Made by a program: the position numbers and the translations under genes. Below, in pieces: positions 1 through 7,077 of a stretch of DNA of 43,654 nt. The notes beneath the pieces are model-generated. The model was not told the DNA's origin. It saw only the letters and a program-made list of their open reading frames with translations, and did no database searches. Source of the stretch: Desulfamplus sp. (GTDB lineage: Bacteria > Desulfobacterota > Desulfobacteria > Desulfobacterales > Desulfobacteraceae). The number at the start of each line of letters is the position of its first letter. Positions within the stretch are counted from its first letter, which is position 1. The stretch is taken from NCBI GenBank assembly GCA_015232465.1, contig JADFZO010000016.1:1-43654 (forward strand). The letters run 5' to 3'.

Positions 1-2
1 AT

Positions 3-317
3 GCTGATTTGACCATGATAATACGCCCTGATATGCGAAAGTTCGAGCTTTTTGATATTTTGATTGAGTTTAAATTTGTAAGCCTCTCAGATGCTGGAAT
101 TAGTGGCGAAAAGGCAAGAGGATTGTCAGTTGAGGAGCTACAAAATCTTCCAAAAATGGGTGAGGCAATGATTGATGCGATTAGGCAGGTGAAAGGTTAC
201 AGCAAAATATTAAACAAACGATATAGAGATAGTGATTTCAGATTAAAGAGCTTTGCTGTGGTATCTCTTGGGTTTGATAGGTTGTGTTGGGAAGAGGTTA
301 CAACTATGCAAGTTTAA
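3..317 (+). CDS. PD-(D/E)XK nuclease-superfamily protein, C-terminal end (partial)
   Basis: Only the last ~105 codons are inside the window; the frame stays open to the left edge, so this is the tail of a longer gene rather than a small gene starting at the TTG at 9 or the ATG at 15. The stretch RPDMRKFELFDILIEFKFV has the D-x(n)-E-x-K arrangement (FDILIEFK) of the PD-(D/E)XK fold found at the C-terminus of AAA-ATPase-like proteins (PF08011/DUF1703 type). A helical segment and a closing strand (FAVVSLGFDRLCWEEV) follow, as in that family. Those proteins usually carry an N-terminal AAA-ATPase-like domain, not visible here, and their biological role is poorly defined. The family call is from motif memory and the catalytic residues look intact. 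Confidence 0.72.
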   Translation, partial: ADLTMIIRPDMRKFELFDILIEFKFVSLSDAGISGEKARGLSVEELQNLPKMGEAMIDAIRQVKGYSKILNKRYRDSDFRLKSFAVVSLGFDRLCWEEVTTMQV

Positions 318-328
318 ATGCCAATAAA

Positions 329-360
329 AAGGGCTTACAGTGTTTTGACTGTAAGCCCTT
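329..360. terminator. Bidirectional intrinsic terminator
   Basis: A perfect 12-bp stem (329-340 with 349-360) around an 8-nt loop. On the minus strand it is followed by a T-run (327-323) and ends the tsaC/tRNA-Leu side; on the plus strand it is followed by ATTTTT and can end the PD-(D/E)XK gene. It lies exactly between two convergent units. Confidence 0.85.
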
Positions 361-369
361 GATTTTTAG

Positions 370-456
370 TGGTGCCGGAGGCGAGACTTGAACTCGCACA
401 CCCTTGCGGGCGGAGGATTTTGAGTCCTCTGCGTCTACCAGTTCCACCACTCCGGC
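370..456 (-). tRNA. tRNA-Leu (anticodon CAA)
   Basis: The minus strand folds into a class II tRNA with a 7-bp acceptor stem (GCCGGAG with CTCCGGC), discriminator A and an encoded CCA end (370-372). The anticodon arm GAGGA-CTCAAAA-TCCTC gives anticodon CAA, reading UUG. The long variable arm (CCGCCCGCAAGGGTG) fits leucine. The T-arm contains GTTCAAGTC. It sits just downstream of tsaC on the same strand and just before the terminator at 329-360, so it may be co-transcribed with tsaC. Confidence 0.96.
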
Positions 457-499
457 TAAATTTATATTTTTGCCCTTTTAAGATAAACTCGCTCTATTG

Positions 500-1141
500 T
501 CAATAAAATCCTGACAAAGCCTTAAAAATTTCAGAGGCTGCAACATTTCCCTCTCTCAAAATTTTAACAGGATTGCATGTAACATCAACAACTGTTGAGC
601 CGACCCCTTCAGCCAATTTTCCACCATCAAGCACAAGATCAACCTTTCCTAATATTTCATCTGAAAGCTCAGAGACCTCTTTGCAACCTATCTGACCAGA
701 GATATTTGCACTTGTCCCTGTAATTGGTCTTCCAACAGCTTTAACCAATGCCCGTGCAATTGGCTGATACGGCACCCTTACGCCAATTTTTTCTGTATGA
801 GCTGTCAACTCTTTAGGTAAACTTGGATTAGCGTAAAAGATGAGCGTAATATTTCCGGGCCAAAATTTTTTGATTAAAATATCTGCTGATTTGGGAAGAA
901 TATCTTGTGCTGATACTGGCTTAATTAGAGATTTTATCTGGCTAATATCATCAATCAGCACAAGAAGGGGGTTGGTTTCAGCCCTTTTTTTAATCTCAAA
1001 TACACGTCTAACAGCATCAGGATTAAAAGCATCAACTGCAATACCGTAAAGTGATTTAGCAGGAAAGATAACCACCCCGCCCTTTTTTATAATGTTGCTG
1101 GCTCTAATGATATCCTCATTAGAGCAATTTTCATAAGCCAT
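500..1141 (-). CDS. tsaC: L-threonylcarbamoyladenylate synthase (TsaC/YrdC/Sua5 family)
   Basis: A 213-residue protein that makes threonylcarbamoyl-AMP from threonine, bicarbonate and ATP, the first step of the t6A modification of ANN-decoding tRNAs. Family signatures are visible: KGGVVIFPAKSLYGIAVDA near residues 19-37 (usually P-T-x-T-x-Y-G-L; here PAKSLYGI), KKRAETNPLLVLI, FWPGNITLIF, GVRVPYQ, PITGTSANISG and STVVDVT. The reading frame is open upstream to 1555 but runs antisense-like through purE. The ATG at 1141 gives the family's normal start (MAYENCSNEDI) and lies four bases after the purD-purE stop, so the two genes are probably cotranscribed. The ribosome binding site is weak, which suggests translational coupling. 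Confidence 0.9.
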   Translation of the reverse strand: MAYENCSNEDIIRASNIIKKGGVVIFPAKSLYGIAVDAFNPDAVRRVFEIKKRAETNPLLVLIDDISQIKSLIKPVSAQDILPKSADILIKKFWPGNITLIFYANPSLPKELTAHTEKIGVRVPYQPIARALVKAVGRPITGTSANISGQIGCKEVSELSDEILGKVDLVLDGGKLAEGVGSTVVDVTCNPVKILREGNVAASEIFKALSGFY

Positions 1142-1145
1142 AAAA

Positions 1146-2918
1146 TTACCAGCCAAGTGATTCAGCCTTTTTGTTGACTGTATCAGCCATATCTTTTTTG
1201 TATTTATCAAGTTTTGCTGCAAGCTCAGAGTCAGATACAGCAAGTATTTGAGCTGCAAGCACTCCAGCATTGATAGCACCTGGTTTTCCAATAGCCACAG
1301 TTGCAACAGGCACGCCAGGGGGCATCTGAACAGTTGATAAAAGAGAGTCCAAACCTTGAAGTGCAGATGAATCAATAGGAACTCCAAGCACAGGCAGAGT
1401 TGTGTGAGCAGCCAAAACTCCAGCAAGATGTGCAGCATGTCCAGCACCAGCAATAATAACACCCATACCTTTTTTACGTGCACTTTTTGCAAACTCTTCA
1501 GCCCTTGCTGGAGTTCGATGGGCAGATGCAACTGTAACCTCGTATGGAATATCAAATTTTTTCAGTATCTTAAGAGCCTCCTCCATAATTGGCAGATCAG
1601 AGTCGCTCCCCATAATTACCCCAACTCGCGGAGGCACAGAGAGCCTTGCAATTGCCCTTGCTCCAATATCTTTACGGTAAAAATTCCCCTCCCATGAGAT
1701 TTTATCACAAGCATCATAAGCCCTATCCATTGCATCTTTTATTGTATCACCAACTGCAGTAACGCCAAGCACTCTGCCTCCATTGGTTACAACCTCTTTA
1801 TCAGAATCAGATATGGTAGTTCCAGCATGAAAAACAATAGTATCAGAAAGGGCTGCTGCCTTATCAAGACCTTTGATTGACGCACCTTTCTTGTATGACC
1901 CAGGATAGCCTCCAGAAGCCATAACAACGCACATTGTACTTCTTGGATCAATCTCTGTCTTAAATCTATGAAGTGTGCCATCAACGCAAGCCTCCATAAG
2001 TGGAACAAGATCACTTTTAAGCCTCATTAAAATTGGCTGAGTTTCAGGATCCCCAAGCCTTACGTTAAACTCAAGCACCTTTATCTGATCTTTGTGGATC
2101 ATAAGCCCTGCATAGAGAACACCCTTAAACGGAACACCCTCACAAGCCATTGCATTGACTAATGGAACCATAACCTCACTCATTGCCCTGCGTCTTAGCA
2201 TAAAATCTAAAACAGGGGCTGGAGAGTATGCCCCCATACCTCCTGTGTTTGGACCTTGATCATTATCAAAGATGCGTTTGTGATCTTGAGATGTTGGAAG
2301 GGAAAGCACAGTCTTGCCATCAGTTAGGGCGATAAATGAAGCCTCTTCTCCAACCAGACACTCCTCAACAACCACAAGAGAGCCAGCATCGCCAAAAATA
2401 GCGTTGATCATCATCTCATCTAATGCTTTTAGAGCCTCATCTTCAGTTGCACAGACAAATACCCCCTTGCCTGCTGCAAGACCATCAGCCTTTACAACAA
2501 GAGGAGCACCAATCTGCTTTACATAGCTCTTTGCCCTGTTAATATCTGTAAATGATCTCCCTTTAGCTGTTGGAATGTTATATTTTTCCATTATATTTTT
2601 TGCAAATGTTTTACTTGCCTCTAATTGAGCTGCTGCTTTTGATGGACCAAATGCCTTTAAACCTCTTGATTCAAAAAGATCAACAATGCCAGCAGCAAGA
2701 GGGGCTTCTGGTCCAACAACAGTAAGATGAATCCCCTTATCAAGTGCAAATGATGCCAAAGCCTCAATATCTTCAGAATCTATTGCAATATTTTGTGCAA
2801 GATTTGCTGTGCCAGCATTTCCCGGTGCACAGTAAATCTTTTTTACCAAATCACTTTTAGATATTTTCCAAACAAGGGCATGTTCTCTGCCTCCGCTACC
2901 TACCACTAAAATATTCAT
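1146..2918 (-). CDS. purD: Bifunctional PurD-PurE: GAR synthetase fused to N5-CAIR mutase
   Basis: A single 590-residue frame. Residues 1 to ~425 are phosphoribosylamine-glycine ligase: N-terminal VVGSGGREHAL, VVGPEAPLAAGIVD, ATP-grasp pieces PLVVKADGLAAGKGV and DHKRIFDNDQGPNTGGMGAY, and EFNVRLGDPETQ. Residues ~430-590 are class I PurE: VIMGSDSDLPIMEEA, SAHRTPARAEEFA, AGAGHAAHLAGVLAAHTTLP and GVPIDS. The two enzymes catalyse the second and sixth steps of IMP synthesis, so the fusion joins non-consecutive reactions. The class I motif set points to N5-CAIR mutase, which in the standard pathway works with PurK; no purK is in the window. Start ATG 2918 has AGGAG upstream. No frameshift is seen at the junction. 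purD is given as the symbol; the C-terminal half is purE. Confidence 0.95.
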   Translation of the reverse strand: MNILVVGSGGREHALVWKISKSDLVKKIYCAPGNAGTANLAQNIAIDSEDIEALASFALDKGIHLTVVGPEAPLAAGIVDLFESRGLKAFGPSKAAAQLEASKTFAKNIMEKYNIPTAKGRSFTDINRAKSYVKQIGAPLVVKADGLAAGKGVFVCATEDEALKALDEMMINAIFGDAGSLVVVEECLVGEEASFIALTDGKTVLSLPTSQDHKRIFDNDQGPNTGGMGAYSPAPVLDFMLRRRAMSEVMVPLVNAMACEGVPFKGVLYAGLMIHKDQIKVLEFNVRLGDPETQPILMRLKSDLVPLMEACVDGTLHRFKTEIDPRSTMCVVMASGGYPGSYKKGASIKGLDKAAALSDTIVFHAGTTISDSDKEVVTNGGRVLGVTAVGDTIKDAMDRAYDACDKISWEGNFYRKDIGARAIARLSVPPRVGVIMGSDSDLPIMEEALKILKKFDIPYEVTVASAHRTPARAEEFAKSARKKGMGVIIAGAGHAAHLAGVLAAHTTLPVLGVPIDSSALQGLDSLLSTVQMPPGVPVATVAIGKPGAINAGVLAAQILAVSDSELAAKLDKYKKDMADTVNKKAESLGW

Positions 2919-2947
2919 TACTATTTTATCTCCTGATATACTTAAAT

Positions 2948-3961
2948 TTAACCATTTAAAAAATTACCAATCTTTTCATAAACCCTTTTGCACTCATCAG
3001 GTACAAGAATCTCCATGTTCAAAAAAGCGTGAATCATGTTATCAAAATGGAGATTTTCTGCATAGATTCCAGCCTGTTTAAGGCGTTTTACATACTCAAA
3101 TCCCTCATCGCGTAATGGGCAAAATTGGGCGCTAACAACTAAGGTATCTGGCATATTTGGGGTAATCTCCATAAAAAGAGGTGATGCAGACTTACGTTTT
3201 TCGCTCGACTGAATATCTTTCCCCCCTTCAAAATCTTGAAAATATTGCTCAAAATACCACTCAATCTTCTCCTTCTCAAGCATATATCCAACCCCATTTT
3301 CATCAAATGATGGGCATGACATTGTGTAGTCCAAAGATGGGTAAATTAGAGCCTGTTTTGAGATTTTAATCTCTTTATCGTGCTGGGCAAGATGAGAGAG
3401 AGTAGCAGCTAAAGCCCCCCCAGCACTATCTCCAGCCAATGATAGAGTCTCTAAATATTTGAATTTATGAAAAGAGCTTAAACCTTCAAGAGTTGACCAG
3501 ATATTTTTTGCAACATAATATGAATCGTCAACACCAGCAGGGTAGGGGAACTCAGGCGTTAGGCGATACTCAACAGCTACCACAATATGATCTGTTGCAA
3601 GAGCCATTTTTCTGCATATAGGATCATATATTTTGATGCTTCCAGCCATGTGTCCCCCTCCGTGATAGTAGATAAGCACAGGTAGTGGCTCATTAGGGGC
3701 AGGGTGGTAAACTCTCAATGGCACGCTGCTATTTTGCCCATTTGCATCAACATCTACAACAAGGCTAATGTCAGGCTTATCAACAACTAAAGAGGCAGTA
3801 AGATTAAATAGCCCCTCTCGTGCATTTTCTGGAGTTAGCTTAAATCCTCTCTGTTTTAGGACCTCCATGCCTGCGTAAAAGTGCTTAAGCCACTCTTGCA
3901 GTTTAGGAGCAGGCGATAAGATGGGGGTTGAAATTGTGGGGGAAGAAGATGCTTTACTCAT
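2948..3961 (-). CDS. Alpha/beta-hydrolase esterase/lipase of the HSL (GDSAGG) family
   Basis: A 337-residue carboxylesterase-type enzyme. The oxyanion-hole motif HGGG (in YYHGGGHMAGS) and nucleophile motif GDSAGG (about residues 173-185) are those of the hormone-sensitive-lipase family. Candidate acid and base are the Asp in FCPLRDEG and the His in NMIHAFLN near the C-terminus, the usual spacing for the triad. No signal peptide is seen, so it should be cytoplasmic. It starts six bases after the stop of the TetR gene, with an AAAGGAGG site overlapping that gene's end, so the regulator and esterase form one unit. The natural substrate is unknown; the family cleaves short to medium acyl esters. 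Confidence 0.88.
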   Translation of the reverse strand: MSKASSSPTISTPILSPAPKLQEWLKHFYAGMEVLKQRGFKLTPENAREGLFNLTASLVVDKPDISLVVDVDANGQNSSVPLRVYHPAPNEPLPVLIYYHGGGHMAGSIKIYDPICRKMALATDHIVVAVEYRLTPEFPYPAGVDDSYYVAKNIWSTLEGLSSFHKFKYLETLSLAGDSAGGALAATLSHLAQHDKEIKISKQALIYPSLDYTMSCPSFDENGVGYMLEKEKIEWYFEQYFQDFEGGKDIQSSEKRKSASPLFMEITPNMPDTLVVSAQFCPLRDEGFEYVKRLKQAGIYAENLHFDNMIHAFLNMEILVPDECKRVYEKIGNFLNG

Positions 3962-3967
3962 TTTAAA

Positions 3968-4642
3968 TCAAGTAGCCTCCTTTGGCTGGATATTTTGAAA
4001 AACAAGACCAAGAATAAATTTGGTTTGATACTCTATATACTCATCTATTGAAAAATTTTTAGCAAGATACCAACGTCTAAATGCCCACATCTGACCAATT
4101 ACAGAGATATTATGCCCCACAAGAGAGGCTGTTTTGTGGTCAAGTTTTGGAATATCACCTTTTCCAGATAGCCGTAAAAGGGCATTGATAAAAATATCAG
4201 TTATTCTAAGCTCGTTTTCAAGAGCTTTAATCTTCCACTGTTTAGGTAGAAATTGGCTTACTTGATACATCAAAAGAATGTGGTCATTCATATTGTTGCA
4301 TACATGACAATACTCTCGTATAACCTCAGCAAGCGTTGCCCTACCATTGCCAGCAGAGCCAGATAGAGCCTCTTCAACTGCCCGTTGAACCTCGCCATGA
4401 ATCGCCTCGCATACAAGATATAGAACATCCTCCTTGCAGCTTACATACTCATACAAAGAGCCTATTGAGAAACCAGCAGCCCGTGCAATCATTCTGGTTG
4501 TGGTCTTATGATACCCATGCTCTACAAACAGATGGACAGTTGCATCAACTATCTGTCTTCTTCGCTCTTTTACAAGCTCAGGATTTTTAATCTGCGTTGG
4601 AACGCCTTGAGCGTTAAGGTTGGCAGTTATTTTATTTTTCAC
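3968..4642 (-). CDS. TetR/AcrR-family transcriptional regulator
   Basis: 224 residues. The N-terminal helix-turn-helix spans about residues 24-75: RRRQIVDATVHLFVEHGYHKTT, then RMIARAAGFSIGSLYEYVSCKEDVLY, the classic TetR DNA-binding signature. The C-terminal part is a helical ligand domain without a recognisable ligand class. The start is GTG at 4642 with AGGTGG six bases upstream. It is the first gene of a two-gene unit with the esterase, so it likely controls that esterase and itself. Whether it also acts on acyl-CoA genes elsewhere in the window is speculation. Confidence 0.9.
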   Translation of the reverse strand: MKNKITANLNAQGVPTQIKNPELVKERRRQIVDATVHLFVEHGYHKTTTRMIARAAGFSIGSLYEYVSCKEDVLYLVCEAIHGEVQRAVEEALSGSAGNGRATLAEVIREYCHVCNNMNDHILLMYQVSQFLPKQWKIKALENELRITDIFINALLRLSGKGDIPKLDHKTASLVGHNISVIGQMWAFRRWYLAKNFSIDEYIEYQTKFILGLVFQNIQPKEAT

Positions 4643-4685
4643 AGTTCCACCTGATTTTTAAGTCTCTCAATTTTTAATCTCATTA

Positions 4686-4722
4686 AAAAAAGGGGGGCAC
4701 AATTGCGATTGTGTCCCCTTTT
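4686..4722 (-). terminator. Intrinsic terminator of the ferredoxin-rubrerythrin-cytochrome operon
   Basis: A long G/C-rich stem (about 4686-4702 with 4707-4722, one G-U pair) around a TGCG loop. Read on the minus strand it is followed by seven Ts (4691-4685). It lies between the cytochrome stop and the TetR start, separating the two same-strand units. The rest of 4643-4790 shows no gene. Confidence 0.88.
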
Positions 4723-4790
4723 CTAAAATCTGTTATAGTCAGTCTATTTCAACCGTTTTTTTTGTGCTTGAAGATTAATATAGCCCTTTT

Positions 4791-5153
4791 TTATTTGCCA
4801 TGACAACCATTGCAGTTAATAGGTCCATACTTGGGTTTACCCTCTGCCTTGTATGCTTTGTGGCACTTTAGACAAACCTCATTCATAACCTGCATCTTTT
4901 TTAACTCTTTTTTATCTTTGAGTTTTTTAATGCTCTCAAGCTCTTGTGGAAATTTAGCATGACAGATATTACAATCTTTTAGCTCATCTTGATGAATTTT
5001 GTGGGGGAAATTAACAACACCTTTAGAGCCACCGTCAACTGTAATTTTCTCTCCCCCGCTATTTTTTGCCCCTTTATTTTCTGCTGCAATTGCAATAGCT
5101 GCTGCAAACACTACAAGAAGAGCCACGATAAACAAACTCTTTGCTCTCTTCAT
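4791..5153 (-). CDS. Periplasmic triheme cytochrome, c7/c3 family
   Basis: 120 residues from the ATG at 5153, which has AAAGGAG about ten bases upstream; longer frames lack a site. Residues 1-23 form a signal peptide (MKRAKSLFIVALLVVF, then AIAIAAE). Three CXXCH heme sites are present: CNICH 61-65, CLKCH 94-98 and CNGCH 114-118. FPHKIHQ (49-55) supplies the two typical distal histidines. Only five histidines exist in the whole protein, one short of bis-His ligation of three hemes; Met90, four residues before the second heme Cys, lies where c7 proteins place the missing His. Likely a small periplasmic electron carrier. It is the third gene after ferredoxin and rubrerythrin. Confidence 0.87.
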   Translation of the reverse strand: MKRAKSLFIVALLVVFAAAIAIAAENKGAKNSGGEKITVDGGSKGVVNFPHKIHQDELKDCNICHAKFPQELESIKKLKDKKELKKMQVMNEVCLKCHKAYKAEGKPKYGPINCNGCHGK

Positions 5154-5219
5154 ATTTTTAAATCTCCTTTGAAAACGACTGTTATTTAAAATTAGTTTAA
5201 CTTCAAGTTTTTTTGCCAA

Positions 5220-5795
5220 TTACCAATTCTCTCCAAGAAGCTCAAAATAGCCAGCAGGTTTTACACATGCAGGGCACTTATCTGGTGCTGATTTGCCTGT
5301 TTGGATATATCCACAGCTAAGGCAACGCCACTTTTTTTCATCTTCTCGGGCAAAGACCCTATTGTCTGCAATGTTTTGAGCCAACTCTCGATAGAGCTTT
5401 TCGTGCTGCCTCTCAGCAACAATTATCGCATCTAAAGTCTCTGCTGCCCGTTCAAAACCCTCTTCAACAGCAATTTGGGAGAATCCAGGGTACATCTCAG
5501 TGTGGATATAGTGCTCAAGATCAGCAGCAGAAATAAGGTTTAAACGGGTATCTTGAAGCACGCCAGCAGGAAATTTCCAGTTGATCTCAAGCTCTCCGCC
5601 GTTGAAAAACTTGAAAAAGCGTAAGGCATGTTCGCACTCTTGGTCAGATGTCTCCTGAAAAATTTTGGAAATCTGGACAAAACCATCGTCAAATGCTCTT
5701 TGAGAAAAGAACCTATATCTTGTGCTTGCTTGAGCCTCTGCAGCAAATGCTGTCAAAAGATTTTTTGCTGTTCTGCTCTCTCTAAATTTTACCAT
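5220..5795 (-). CDS. rbr: Rubrerythrin
   Basis: 191 residues. The N-terminal four-helix diiron domain carries FAAEAQASTRYRFF, SDQECEHALRFF and AAETLDAIIVAERQHEKLY, supplying the E/E-x-x-H ligands. The C-terminal rubredoxin-like domain has CLSCGY and CPACVKPAGYFELL, four Cys for a mononuclear iron. Rubrerythrins reduce hydrogen peroxide in the cytoplasm of anaerobes. Two ATGs compete: that at 5801 directly abuts the GGAG, whereas the one at 5795 sits six bases behind it, so 5795 (MVKFRESRTAKNLL) is chosen. The gene lies between the ferredoxin and the cytochrome gene, consistent with an oxidative-stress or electron-supply operon. Confidence 0.94.
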   Translation of the reverse strand: MVKFRESRTAKNLLTAFAAEAQASTRYRFFSQRAFDDGFVQISKIFQETSDQECEHALRFFKFFNGGELEINWKFPAGVLQDTRLNLISAADLEHYIHTEMYPGFSQIAVEEGFERAAETLDAIIVAERQHEKLYRELAQNIADNRVFAREDEKKWRCLSCGYIQTGKSAPDKCPACVKPAGYFELLGENW

Positions 5796-5848
5796 AACCA
5801 TCTCCTTTGGTTGAAATTGAGCACTCTTTTTTTCTTAGGTTCTACTAA

Positions 5849-6040
5849 CTACTCTTCAATAATGATTGCTTGAGCTCCGCACTCTTGAGCAGCTTGACGC
5901 ACGATTGCCTCAAGATGTTTTGGGATTACATCAAATTTAACAATAGATAGAAGCTGATCCTCATCATATTCAAAAACTTCAGAACAGAGGTTGTTGCAGT
6001 TTCTATCTCCCATGCACTGTTTTGTAATAGTTGCTTTCAT
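5849..6040 (-). CDS. Small single-cluster ferredoxin with an Asp in place of the second Cys
   Basis: 63 residues, close to the normal length of one-cluster bacterial/archaeal ferredoxins. The cluster loop is CMGDRNCNNLCSEVF (residues 9-23): Cys-x2-Asp-x2-Cys-x3-Cys, with the final Cys in AAQECGAQAII. The Asp takes the place of the usual second Cys, as in Pyrococcus furiosus ferredoxin and Desulfovibrio africanus ferredoxin III, where the cluster converts between [3Fe-4S] and [4Fe-4S]. Ser replaces the usual Pro after the last loop Cys. The start ATG has GGAG upstream. It is the first gene of the unit with rubrerythrin, for which it is a plausible electron donor (inference). Confidence 0.87.
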   Translation of the reverse strand: MKATITKQCMGDRNCNNLCSEVFEYDEDQLLSIVKFDVIPKHLEAIVRQAAQECGAQAIIIEE

Positions 6041-6245
6041 TTAAAAAAATCTCCTTTTTGTTTGTAGGTTTTGTGTCTCTTTTGATGCACGATGATTAAT
6101 TTATAAGAATATGCCATAACAAGGCAATCTAACTTTTATATCGCAGGCTCATAACAGTCAAACATAAAAATTAAATTTTACTACTAACTCTTTAGCTCCT
6201 CCTAATTCTTTGCATAATAGTCCACCCATCTTCCAAGACCCTCCA

Positions 6246-6292
6246 AAAAAAATTTCCCTGCAAGGTTCATTAATTCTGTAACCAAGCAGGGA
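6246..6292 (-). terminator. Terminator after the CoA-transferase genes; gap 6041-6303
   Basis: An imperfect 13-bp stem (6255-6267 with 6280-6292) followed on the minus strand by an uninterrupted T-run (6254-6246), just past the gctB stop. The rest of the 263-base gap (6041-6303) holds the ferredoxin upstream region; I see no convincing gene in it. Confidence 0.75.
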
Positions 6293-6303
6293 GAAGATTG
6301 CTT

Positions 6304-7074
6304 TTAGCTTCGCCCTATTACGTAACCATAGGGATCAACCTCTTCCCTTAGTATCCGAAGCTCTTTTTCAGTCGGGGGAAGAGTATCTGCAATTTTTTCA
6401 GCTTTTAAAAGTTCAAAACCACAGTTATCCTGAACATCTTTGAGCGAATATCCAGGATTGATGGATATAATTCGCATCCGTTTTGAGTTAGGCTCAAAAT
6501 CCATTACAGCCATGTTGGTAATGATTTTGTATGGTCCAGCACCTAAAGGCAGACCAGATTTTTCCCTTGAATTGCCACCTTGAAGCCAGCCTGGTGTAGT
6601 TAGGAAATCAAGCTTTTCCACGAACCTCTTAGAATCTTGAGGAGTCATAACCATCATTTTCCAGCAAAAAGATGCGAAATCATTGGCACCCCCGCTACCT
6701 GGAAAACGCACTTTTGGATTGGCATAATCGCCAATAACCGTAGAATTAAGATTACCATACATATCGATCTGTGCACCACCCAAAAATGTATAATCCACAA
6801 AGCCCCTTGAACAGTAATCCATTGTCTCTCCCATACTGCCCGCTTTAATAGCTCTGTACGTTGTCCGAGAATCCCCCACGGAAATGGGCATCTCAGGCAA
6901 CTCTGGTCCAAATCCTCCTGCTTCAAAAATTATCACCAGATCAGGCGCACTTATTTTTTGTGCTAACATGGCAGCTGCACAGGGAGCACCTGTTCCAACA
7001 CCTACTGTGGCTCCGTTTTCAAGTTCTCGAGCAGCCACTGAAATCATAAGTTCCATTGAATTATAGTCTGCCAT
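6304..7074 (-). CDS. gctB: CoA-transferase family I, beta subunit (glutaconate CoA-transferase B type)
   Basis: 256 residues. It aligns by eye with glutaconate CoA-transferase subunit B: VGVGTGAPCAAAMLAQK near the N-terminus, then VIIFEAGG, where Glu51 matches the glutamate that forms the enzyme-CoA thioester, then FIGGAQIDMYGNLNST-like (here FLGGAQIDMYGN), IGDYANPKVRFPGSGGAN, and a C-terminal LREEVDPYGYVIGR. The catalytic Glu argues for a true transferase rather than the decarboxylase offshoot AibB. Start ATG 7074 has AAGGAGGG, which lies inside the last codons of gctA, so the subunits are coupled. The acid acceptor is unknown; the nearby acyl-CoA cluster suggests a short branched or dicarboxylic acid. 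Confidence 0.87.
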   Translation of the reverse strand: MADYNSMELMISVAARELENGATVGVGTGAPCAAAMLAQKISAPDLVIIFEAGGFGPELPEMPISVGDSRTTYRAIKAGSMGETMDYCSRGFVDYTFLGGAQIDMYGNLNSTVIGDYANPKVRFPGSGGANDFASFCWKMMVMTPQDSKRFVEKLDFLTTPGWLQGGNSREKSGLPLGAGPYKIITNMAVMDFEPNSKRMRIISINPGYSLKDVQDNCGFELLKAEKIADTLPPTEKELRILREEVDPYGYVIGRS

Positions 7075-7077
7075 AAT

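Noticed and set aside
1142..1555. Extra 138-codon N-terminal part of the tsaC frame
   Set aside because: It runs antisense-free but out of frame through the purE coding region, has Leu-rich shadow composition and no family match; the ATG at 1141 gives the standard TsaC start.
6194..6276. A short minus-strand frame (about 22 codons) past gctB
   Set aside because: It overlaps the terminator, has no ribosome binding site and no recognisable similarity.
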